Below are positions 1 through 7,090 of a stretch of 64,000 nt of DNA, piece after piece. Each line of letters begins with the position of its first letter. Position 1 is the stretch's first letter. Both the position numbers and the translations under genes were made by a program. The notes beneath the pieces were generated by a model, which had not been told where the DNA came from, did not search any database, and saw only the letters and a list, made by a program, of their open reading frames with translations. Source of the stretch: Spirosoma aureum (lineage in GTDB: Bacteria > Bacteroidota > Bacteroidia > Cytophagales > Spirosomataceae); the NCBI RefSeq assembly GCF_011604685.1, contig NZ_CP050063.1, positions 2,502,501-2,566,500 of the forward strand. Direction: 5' to 3'.

Positions 1-2
1 CT

Positions 3-314
3 ACGTTCACGGCCGAACAGCGAACGAAAGAAATCGGTGTACGGAAAGTATTGGGCGCTTCGGTTACTGGTATTGTTACACTGCTCTCCAAAGACTTCCT
101 GAAACTGGTGTTGATTGCCATTGTCATTGCTTCTCCCATTGCCTGGTACGCCATGAGTCAATGGCTTCAGAATTTTGAGTTCAAAGTTGAGATCCAGTGG
201 TGGGTGTTTGCGCTGACGGGTCTGTTGATGGCCGTAATTGCTCTGTTGACGGTCAGTTTTCAGAGTATCAAAGCAGCTCTGGTCAATCCCGTAAAAAGCT
301 TGCGTAGTGAATAG
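3..314 (+). CDS. P1: ABC transporter permease, 3' end only
   Basis: This is the last 103 residues of an FtsX/MacB-type permease whose start lies left of the window. The reading frame is open from base 3. It begins inside the sixth membrane segment region (TFTAEQR), followed by the cytoplasmic motif KEIGVRKVLGAS, which in this superfamily lies in the loop that contacts the ATPase. Two more membrane helices follow, then the ending NPVKSLRSE. The stretch near 80-170 is almost the same DNA as the matching part of P8 (25315-25400), suggesting exchange between copies. Family assignment is certain from the C-terminal module; transported substrate is unknown. Confidence 0.93.
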   Translation, partial: TFTAEQRTKEIGVRKVLGASVTGIVTLLSKDFLKLVLIAIVIASPIAWYAMSQWLQNFEFKVEIQWWVFALTGLLMAVIALLTVSFQSIKAALVNPVKSLRSE

Positions 315-359
315 ACTGTAGTAAAGTATATTTTTTACCACAACTGAACGTCGAAGAAA

Positions 360-1082
360 ATGAACTGTAATTTTTTGATAACAGGATTGCTGGCGGTAAT
401 TGCCTCGTCATCAGGAATTGGAGCGCACGCACAGAATCGTGATGTAGAAAAATATAACAACTACTACATCGTCAATCATGATAAATCGGGAGCTATTAAA
501 GAAACGGTTCATACATTTTATGAGGGACACGAGTATCTATTTGCGTTGAGCAACGGCCTACTTGATGAATTTCGTGTTGATGAGAGGAAAATTCCTGCCG
601 ACAACTACGCATCCTACAATGGCGTCATTAATGCAATCAGGAAGCAACTGGCGAAAGACCAGTTAGAGGAGAGTAGGGATCGGGGAAAACGTGTTCATGA
701 GCAGGATTTTCAGGCAAATGTTAATACCCATTTTACGCTGAATGAAGTCAATAATGTCCATTCCGAAACCAGGTTTGATCAGGAGCAAACTCATACTAGC
801 CAGACGCTTACAGGCATAGGTCACAAAAACGTTGATGCCGATCAGACGATGATGAGCAACATGATCAATGACCTGATCAAGGACGGTATTGTATCGAGTC
901 AGAAAGAATTAATGTCGGTTACACTGTCTGCCACCGAGATGACGGTCAATGAAAAGAAGTTGCCCAGCGCCATTTTTAACCGATATAAAGAAAAGTATAG
1001 TACGTGGGCAGCTGGCAATTTTTCTTATGGCGGTAACCAGCAAAATCATAGTGGCATTCACATAAGAAAGCGCAATCACTAA
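360..1082 (+). CDS. Secreted protein of unknown function with a KLP-type repeat
   Basis: This 240-residue protein has a clear signal peptide (hydrophobic residues 5-20, cleavage probably after AHAQ near residue 25). It sits 45 bp after P1 and 25 bp before P2 in the same direction, so it is probably cotranscribed with them. Two segments look alike: FRVDERKIPADNYASY near residue 70 and MTVNEKKLPSAIFNRY near residue 198, the latter preceded by DLIKDGIV. This pattern (DL-IxDG followed by x-VNxKK-P and a tyrosine-lysine end) resembles the C-terminal region of some Bacteroidota BlaR1/M56-like proteins, from memory of those families. The middle is rich in charged residues, Asn and His. No enzyme motif is visible; a periplasmic or surface role is inferred. 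Confidence 0.75.
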   Translation: MNCNFLITGLLAVIASSSGIGAHAQNRDVEKYNNYYIVNHDKSGAIKETVHTFYEGHEYLFALSNGLLDEFRVDERKIPADNYASYNGVINAIRKQLAKDQLEESRDRGKRVHEQDFQANVNTHFTLNEVNNVHSETRFDQEQTHTSQTLTGIGHKNVDADQTMMSNMINDLIKDGIVSSQKELMSVTLSATEMTVNEKKLPSAIFNRYKEKYSTWAAGNFSYGGNQQNHSGIHIRKRNH

Positions 1083-1107
1083 AGCGTAAAACTTTCTAGT
1101 ATCCAGT

Positions 1108-3720
1108 ATGAACAAACCACCTCGCTGGCTCCAAAAACTCCTTCACTGGTGGGGTAATCCTACTACGGAGGAGGAAGTGCAGGGCGATCTGCTCGAACTC
1201 TATACCTACTGGGTAGAAACCGTAGGGGAGCGACGCGCCCGTTGGCGATATGGTTTGAGTGTGCTGAAACTGCTGCGGCCGCTCGCTAAACGAAAACAAT
1301 ACTATTCGCCCCCTTTTTACCTAAGTCCTACTATGATACGCAACTATTTCAAAATCGCTTTTCGCAATCTGGTCCGAAACAAAGCCTATTCGCTCATCAA
1401 TATTGGTGGGCTGGCTGTTGGTATGGCCGTGGCTATGCTTATTGGCTTATGGATCTGGGATGAGCTTTCCTATAATAAATACCACCAACACTACGACCGT
1501 ATTGCCCAGGTCATGCAAAACCAGACGTATAATGGGGTCGTTACCACGCAGGAGCACAATCCAATGCCATTGGGCAATGCACTGCGCCGGATTTATGGAA
1601 CGGATTTTACCTATGTGGCAATGTCGTCGGGTACTTTTTCTACGATCCTATCCGTTGGCGAAAAGAAATTTACCAAACTCGGAAATTATGCCGAACCTGA
1701 AATTGCCGAGATGCTGAGCCTGAAGATGGTGAGGGGAACACGGGCCGGGTTAAAAGATCCATCATCCATCTTGCTGTCTGAATCAGTAGCGAAGGCTTTC
1801 TTTGGGGAAAGCGATCCGATTGGTAAGCTGTTGAAAATCAATGACGAGTCGAGTGTGAAAGTGGCAGGAGTATATGAAGATTTTCCCCAAAACTCGCAAT
1901 TCAATGAGGTGTCATTTCTGGCACCCTGGGACATCATTGCCAGAGCAACCAAAAACAAAGACGATTGGGATAGCAATCAATTTCGCACGTACGTCCAACT
2001 GGCCGATAAGGCTGATCTGGATAACGTTTCGGCGAAGATCAAAGACATTAAATTAATAAACGGGCGGAAAGAAAGTCGGCTATATAAAGCTCAGATGTTC
2101 CTGCATCCGATGCGCAACTGGCATCTCTATTCCGAATTTGAAAATGGCGTGAGCATAGGCGGACGAATTCAGTACGTCTGGTTATTTGGTATAATCGGTG
2201 CGTTTGTCCTACTATTGGCCTGTATCAATTTCATGAATCTGAGTACAGCCCGCTCCGAAAAACGGGCCAAAGAAGTGGGCATCCGGAAAGCGATTGGATC
2301 AGTACGGGCTCAGTTGATCAGTCAGTTTTTCAGCGAATCGTTTTTGGTGGTTCTACTGGCATTTGCGCTGGCGATCGGACTAGTAGCTGTTTCGATGGCC
2401 GGTTTTAATGAGCTGGCGGGGAAAGAAATTGCCATGTTCTGGCTCTCCCCTTATTTCTGGCTGGTTAGTGTAGGATTTATTGCGCTGACGGGCTTTCTGG
2501 CCGGGAGCTACCCGGCTCTTTACCTGTCTTCTTTCCAGCCGATCAAAGCATTGAAAGGATATGGATTTCAGGTAGGTCGATTTGCCGCGCTGCCTCGCAA
2601 GGTGCTGGTTGTGATACAATTTACGGTATCGGTCACCCTCATCATCGGCACTATCATTGTTTATCGACAGATTCAATTCGCCCAAAGCCGCCCGATTGGA
2701 TACAGCCGGGCCGGTTTGATTATGATTCAAACGCCTACTCCCGATATTCATGAGCATTTTGAGGCCGTTCGGAATGAATTGCAACAGGCTGGCGCCGTTC
2801 TGGAAATGGCCGAATCACACAGCCCGTTAACCGACCTTTTTCTAACATTACCTGATTTTGACTGGCGGGGTAAAGACCCGAATCTACAAGCGAGTATTGG
2901 TACGATTAAAGTATCGCATGATTTCGGGAAAACCGTTGGCTGGCAGTTTACGCAGGGGCGGGATTTTTCAAGAAAATTTACGACCGATTCGGTAGGTATG
3001 GTGCTGAACGAATCGGCCGCGAAACTCATGGGCTTTACGAATCCGATTGGCGAACTTGTGAAAGGAGGTGGCTTTTTAAACGGGGAATCGTTCAAGGTTA
3101 TCGGTGTCATTAAGGATATGGTGATGGAATCACCCTATAAACCTGTAAGGCCCTCTGTTTTTGTGATCAATAAAAGAAAAGGCAATTTTGTCGTTCTGAA
3201 AATAGATCCGGCAGCCAGTGCCAGTGAAGCGTTGAGTAAAACCGAAGCAGTTTTCAAAAAGTATAATCCGGCTGCTCCGTTCGACTACAAATTTGTCGAT
3301 CAGGAGCATGCGTTAAAATTTGCCGCCGAAGAGCGGGTTGGCAAATTAGCTTCGGTGCTGGCTAGCCTCGCCATTTTCATCAGTTGTTTAGGACTTTTCG
3401 GCCTGGCCTCGTTCATGGCCGAGCAGCGCACCAAAGAAATTGGGGTACGCAAAGTGCTGGGCGCTTCAGTCTTGAATCTGTGGGGCCTGCTCTCCAAAGA
3501 CTTTGTGTTTCTGGTACTGATCGCCTTCTGTATCGCTACGCCAATTGCTTACTATTTTCTGCATAACTGGCTTCAGAAATACGAGTATCGTACCGAGATT
3601 TCGTGGTGGGTTTTTGCCCTGTCTGGCGTAGGCGCTCTGGCTATTACGCTATTGACGGTGAGTTTCCAGAGTATAAAAGCAGCTTTGGTGAATCCGGTCA
3701 AAAGTTTACGATCCGAATAG
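1108..3720 (+). CDS. P2: ABC permease with N-terminal prefix domain
   Basis: An 870-residue fused double FtsX/MacB permease. Residues 1-75 form a soluble prefix containing EEEVQGDLLELYTYW, more diverged than the prefix of P3-P6. The conserved core starts at Met76 (MIRNYFKIAFRNL). Predicted layout: TM1 about 95-117, first periplasmic MacB-type domain 118-355, TM2 about 357-376, coupling motif KEVGIRKAIGS near 385, TM3-TM4 to about 470, TM5 about 498-518, second periplasmic domain 520-745, TM6 about 750-770, motif KEIGVRKVLGAS near 776, TM7-TM8 and the SLRSE end. Its last module is about 96 percent identical in DNA to that of P5. P2, P4 and P5 form one core subfamily, recognisable by the WQF-x-x-GRDF motif in the second ectodomain. 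It is followed by a strong terminator at 3742. Confidence 0.95.
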   Translation: MNKPPRWLQKLLHWWGNPTTEEEVQGDLLELYTYWVETVGERRARWRYGLSVLKLLRPLAKRKQYYSPPFYLSPTMIRNYFKIAFRNLVRNKAYSLINIGGLAVGMAVAMLIGLWIWDELSYNKYHQHYDRIAQVMQNQTYNGVVTTQEHNPMPLGNALRRIYGTDFTYVAMSSGTFSTILSVGEKKFTKLGNYAEPEIAEMLSLKMVRGTRAGLKDPSSILLSESVAKAFFGESDPIGKLLKINDESSVKVAGVYEDFPQNSQFNEVSFLAPWDIIARATKNKDDWDSNQFRTYVQLADKADLDNVSAKIKDIKLINGRKESRLYKAQMFLHPMRNWHLYSEFENGVSIGGRIQYVWLFGIIGAFVLLLACINFMNLSTARSEKRAKEVGIRKAIGSVRAQLISQFFSESFLVVLLAFALAIGLVAVSMAGFNELAGKEIAMFWLSPYFWLVSVGFIALTGFLAGSYPALYLSSFQPIKALKGYGFQVGRFAALPRKVLVVIQFTVSVTLIIGTIIVYRQIQFAQSRPIGYSRAGLIMIQTPTPDIHEHFEAVRNELQQAGAVLEMAESHSPLTDLFLTLPDFDWRGKDPNLQASIGTIKVSHDFGKTVGWQFTQGRDFSRKFTTDSVGMVLNESAAKLMGFTNPIGELVKGGGFLNGESFKVIGVIKDMVMESPYKPVRPSVFVINKRKGNFVVLKIDPAASASEALSKTEAVFKKYNPAAPFDYKFVDQEHALKFAAEERVGKLASVLASLAIFISCLGLFGLASFMAEQRTKEIGVRKVLGASVLNLWGLLSKDFVFLVLIAFCIATPIAYYFLHNWLQKYEYRTEISWWVFALSGVGALAITLLTVSFQSIKAALVNPVKSLRSE

Positions 3721-3741
3721 ATACTATTCATTCCATTCGAA

Positions 3742-3770
3742 GGCACCGTACTGCAAACGGTGCCTTTTTT
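3742..3770 (+). terminator. Rho-independent terminator after P2
   Basis: An 8-bp perfect stem (GGCACCGT with ACGGTGCC, loop of 7) is followed directly by six T. It ends the transcription unit of P2 and separates it from the PadR promoter region. Confidence 0.85.
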
Positions 3771-3772
3771 AT

Positions 3773-3809
3773 TGTCCGTCAGCGTACGCAACTTGTCCGT
3801 TTTTGGACA
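3773..3809 (+). promoter_or_regulatory. Tandem TGTCC-N6-GGACA operator before the PadR gene (site A)
   Basis: A perfect dyad TGTCC-N6-GGACA lies at 3794-3809. A weaker copy starts 21 bp earlier (TGTCC at 3773, right half GTACG). The same pair occurs at 18741, 44233, 47025 and 60536, each before a -24/-12 type element. The centre of the strong dyad is about 74 bp from the GG of the promoter at 3874, one helical turn farther than at the other four sites. Probably an enhancer (upstream activator) site for an NtrC-type activator; the protein is not in this window. Confidence 0.7.
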
Positions 3810-3873
3810 GTGCTTCGTAGCGATAAATCCGGAATCTGGCGATTCCTGCTCAGAAAAGCCCCATTAGTCAGTT

Positions 3874-3890
3874 TGGCAAGGCATTTGACA
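3874..3890 (+). promoter_or_regulatory. Putative sigma-54 promoter of the PadR-P3 unit
   Basis: TGGCA-AGGCAT-TTGACA fits the -24/-12 layout (TGGCA-N6-TTG); the second dinucleotide is GA rather than the canonical GC. It lies about 50 bp before the PadR start codon and 74 bp after a TGTCC-N6-GGACA dyad. Confidence 0.6.
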
Positions 3891-3940
3891 TACAGAAATA
3901 GAGGAAATAAAAAGAGCGCTACAATTTTATCGATTACCTC

Positions 3941-4276
3941 ATGCGACGAAGTGACTTAGGTGAGTTTGAAGAGGTTGTTTTGCTGGCTGTAGCCGTACTT
4001 TCTCCCAAAGCTTATTCGGTGGTTATCGCTGAAGAGCTCGAACGGGAAACCAACCAGACTGTCAGTACGGGGGCCGTGCATGCCGCCCTGCAACGACTCG
4101 AACAGAAAGGGTATTTAACCTCCTATCTGGGCGAGGCAACGGCCGAACGGGGCGGACGACGGAAACGCCTGTTTACGGTTACGGCACTGGGCGGGCGGAT
4201 CATGAGCGAGGTGCATCTGGTTCGAAATCGGATGTGGGAGCGGATCATTCCTACTATTCGGCTGGAATGGAGCTAG
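3941..4276 (+). CDS. PadR-family transcriptional regulator
   Basis: A 111-residue winged-helix regulator. It begins RRSDLGEFEEVVLLAVA and contains the PadR pattern of a helix near 24-36 (YSVVIAEELERET), a recognition helix near 43-56 (TGAVHAALQRLEQKG) and a wing with GGRRKRLFTVT near 73-83. PadR proteins are usually local repressors that respond to toxic compounds, phenolics or antibiotics. The gene lies only 16 bp before P3 and is the first gene of the PadR-P3-P4-P5-P6 run, a common pairing with prefix-domain permeases in Bacteroidota. It therefore probably tunes this block. Its promoter looks sigma-54 dependent (3874), which is unusual for a small repressor. The ATG at 3941 fits the family start. 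Confidence 0.9.
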   Translation: MRRSDLGEFEEVVLLAVAVLSPKAYSVVIAEELERETNQTVSTGAVHAALQRLEQKGYLTSYLGEATAERGGRRKRLFTVTALGGRIMSEVHLVRNRMWERIIPTIRLEWS

Positions 4277-4292
4277 TAGCCCGTTGTGTGCT

Positions 4293-7043
4293 ATGAAATC
4301 GAAGCCCCCAAACCCCGGAAAAGGCCCATCATCCGTGAAACATCGGCCCGCGCCTGGATGGATAACTAAACTCATTGAGTGGCTGTGCGCCCCGCATCTG
4401 CGGGAAGAGGTGCTGGGCGATCTCCACGAACGCTATGCCTTACGAGTAGAGCGATTGGGTGAAGCCCAGGCCCGCCGACGGTATTGGCGGGAAGTGCTGG
4501 CCTATATGCGGCCTTCTGTGATTAAACGAAAATCAGCGGTCCGAGGATTCGGCCAATATCCTAACCCAACAGCTACAGACATGCTACGGAATTATGTCAA
4601 AATCGCTTTTCGAACCCTGAGCCGACATAAACTTTATACGGCCCTCAACGTGGCTGGTTTGACCTTCGGTATCACCTGTTTTCTGCTGATCGGATTATAC
4701 CTGTTCGATGAGTTGACGTTCGACCAGCAGCATAGCCGAACGAACCGGATTTACCGGGCCATTCAGCATAAAAAAACACCTACAGAAGACCTGACCATTG
4801 CGGCATCGAGTTACAAAGTAGCCGAAGAATCGAAGAAAAGCATTGGCGAAATCGAAAACTCGGCTCGGATTACCCGAACCGGAAGAGCCAATATAACAAA
4901 TCCGGAAAACAAGAATACGTTTCAGGAAACCGTCGTCTTTGGTAACCCAGGCTTGTTGGAGATTTTTGATTTTGAGGCCATTGATGGTGATAGTAAGTCG
5001 GCTTTGAACGAGCCTAATTCCATCATTCTTGCCGAAGAGTTGGCACAACGTCTTTTTAACACGACGCAGGTTGTCGGAAAAACCGTTGAGTTTGAATTTA
5101 TACCAGATAAGCCGCTGAAGATAACTGCCGTTCTGAAAAATCATCCCCGGAATTCAAGTTTCGATTTCAATCTGGTTATATCAGAAGCGACGATCAGCAG
5201 CGATCAGGATTTTGATGAAAGTACGTCTAACTGGGCGTCCCAAAATTTCATGACGTTCTTTTTGTTGAAAGATAAAGCCAATCCGGAGGTAGCCGCGTCG
5301 AAAATTACGCATTTACTCAATGCCAATGTCAAACTGGATGCAGGCACTTCTATGAGCTATAGCCTGCAACCGCTGGCTGACATTCACCTGTTTTCGGAGC
5401 ATATTATAGACGGTGCCAGAAATTCCAACGTAGAAGCAATGAGCCGGGGCGTTTTCCTCTACATCAAAATCTTTGCGATTGTGGCTCTGTTTGTCTTGCT
5501 CATTGCCTGCATCAATTACATGAATCTGGCCACAGCCAGGGCTTCCAACCGGTCGAAAGAAATTGGCGTTCGCAAAGCCAGTGGAGCGTTTCAGAGTCAT
5601 CTTATTCATCAGTTTCTAACTGAATCACTGGTTGTAACCGCCATCTCGTTTGGTTTGGCCGTAGTACTGGTGAATATACTGCTTCCTACCTTCAATGAAT
5701 TCACCAATAAAGAACTCTCGCTGGGTATTCATAGTGATTACCGTATCTGGATTTATACCCTGCTTGCTCTTGTTGTTACAGGTTTATTGTCAGGTAGTTA
5801 TCCATCATTTTTGTTGTCGAAGTTCAGCCCGCTGTTTTTGCTGAAAAATCTCAAGATCCAGAACAGGAGTGGTTTGTCGTTGCGGAAAGGATTGGTTGTT
5901 TTTCAGTTTACGATATCGGTCGTCATGATGATTGCTACCATCGTGCTTTTTCAGCAGGTCCAGTTTGTGAATAACAAGAATTTGGGCTTCGATAAAGAAT
6001 TATTGCTGGTAATCGATATCAATAGTAGTAAAGTACGAACTGATGCCGAAACGATCAAAAGCGAATTTAGACGAATCGCTGCGGTCAAAAATGTATCGGT
6101 TACCTCCAGAGTGCCGGGAGAATGGAAAACAATTCCAACGGTCAAAATCAGGACCGAAGGAAATACCGATGAACACAAAGTTGCTTACCTGATCGGTGCT
6201 GATGAAAACTTTGCCAAAACCTTTAATGTGCGTCTCTTGAACGGTCGGAATTTTGGTGGAATGAGTGATTCTACGTCTGTCATCCTCAACGAAACAGCTG
6301 CTAAGCTGCTCGGTATCAAGGAGGCCTCGGCACAACCAATTGAAATGCCAGCCAGAGCAATGGGAGGAAGCTATAATCCGCTCAACGAGACGAATCAGCC
6401 TTTTAAAGCAAGAGTCATCGGCATTGTAAACGATTTTCATTTTCAATCATTACGCGAAAAAATTGCTCCGATGGTATTGGCCTACCAGAAGAATCCGGTG
6501 CATAACATCGACTACTTTACCGCACGGATCGAAGGCCAGGATATTCCGGCTACACTGGCCAAAATGAATGATGTTCTGGTCAAAATTGACCCTACAAATC
6601 TGCTGGAGTATCACTTTCTGGATGAGCAACTGGCCCGTTTTTATGCCGAAGACCGACGCCGTGAAACCTTATTGATCTGGATTGCGCTGGCTACGATTTT
6701 CATCGCCTGTCTGGGGCTTTTTGGCCTGGCCACCTACGCTGCCGAACAACGGATTAAGGAAATTGGTGTTCGCAAAGTACTGGGAGCCAGTATTTTGAAT
6801 TTAACAGCTTTGTTGTCGAAAGATTTCCTGAAGCTGGTCCTGATCGCCAATGGCATTGCTTTTCCGCTAGGCTGGTGGGTAACGAATCAATGGCTAAACG
6901 AATTCGCTTACCACATCAGCGTCGAATGGTGGGTATTTGTTGTGGCCGGCGTAGTAGCGATTACCATTGCCCTGGCTACTGTCAGTTATCAGGCAATCAA
7001 AGCGGCTTTAATGAATCCAGTAAAATCCCTGCGCTCAGAATAA
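4293..7043 (+). CDS. P3: ABC permease with N-terminal prefix domain
   Basis: A 916-residue permease, the longest in the array. The ATG at 4293 is preferred over a TTG at 4284 because it is the only ATG that includes the whole prefix. Residues 1-96 are the cytoplasmic prefix with APHLREEVLGDLHERYAL near residue 37; the core begins at Met97. Motif SKEIGVRKASGAF near residue 420 and RIKEIGVRKVLGAS near 822 mark the two membrane halves. The second ectodomain has an insertion (IEMPARAMGGSYNPL near 685) before the conserved VIGIVNDFHFQSL. The core is unlike those of P2/P4/P5 although it shares their prefix. It follows the PadR gene closely and ends 47 bp before P4, consistent with one operon. Confidence 0.95.
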   Translation: MKSKPPNPGKGPSSVKHRPAPGWITKLIEWLCAPHLREEVLGDLHERYALRVERLGEAQARRRYWREVLAYMRPSVIKRKSAVRGFGQYPNPTATDMLRNYVKIAFRTLSRHKLYTALNVAGLTFGITCFLLIGLYLFDELTFDQQHSRTNRIYRAIQHKKTPTEDLTIAASSYKVAEESKKSIGEIENSARITRTGRANITNPENKNTFQETVVFGNPGLLEIFDFEAIDGDSKSALNEPNSIILAEELAQRLFNTTQVVGKTVEFEFIPDKPLKITAVLKNHPRNSSFDFNLVISEATISSDQDFDESTSNWASQNFMTFFLLKDKANPEVAASKITHLLNANVKLDAGTSMSYSLQPLADIHLFSEHIIDGARNSNVEAMSRGVFLYIKIFAIVALFVLLIACINYMNLATARASNRSKEIGVRKASGAFQSHLIHQFLTESLVVTAISFGLAVVLVNILLPTFNEFTNKELSLGIHSDYRIWIYTLLALVVTGLLSGSYPSFLLSKFSPLFLLKNLKIQNRSGLSLRKGLVVFQFTISVVMMIATIVLFQQVQFVNNKNLGFDKELLLVIDINSSKVRTDAETIKSEFRRIAAVKNVSVTSRVPGEWKTIPTVKIRTEGNTDEHKVAYLIGADENFAKTFNVRLLNGRNFGGMSDSTSVILNETAAKLLGIKEASAQPIEMPARAMGGSYNPLNETNQPFKARVIGIVNDFHFQSLREKIAPMVLAYQKNPVHNIDYFTARIEGQDIPATLAKMNDVLVKIDPTNLLEYHFLDEQLARFYAEDRRRETLLIWIALATIFIACLGLFGLATYAAEQRIKEIGVRKVLGASILNLTALLSKDFLKLVLIANGIAFPLGWWVTNQWLNEFAYHISVEWWVFVVAGVVAITIALATVSYQAIKAALMNPVKSLRSE

Positions 7044-7090
7044 AGAATGTCGAATTCCTGATCGGAACATGCAGGTTAGCATTATCCAGT

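Noticed and set aside
6875..7090. N-terminal extension of P4 overlapping the end of P3
   Set aside because: The extension is out-of-frame translation of conserved P3 code; the ATG at 7091 matches the start of P5.
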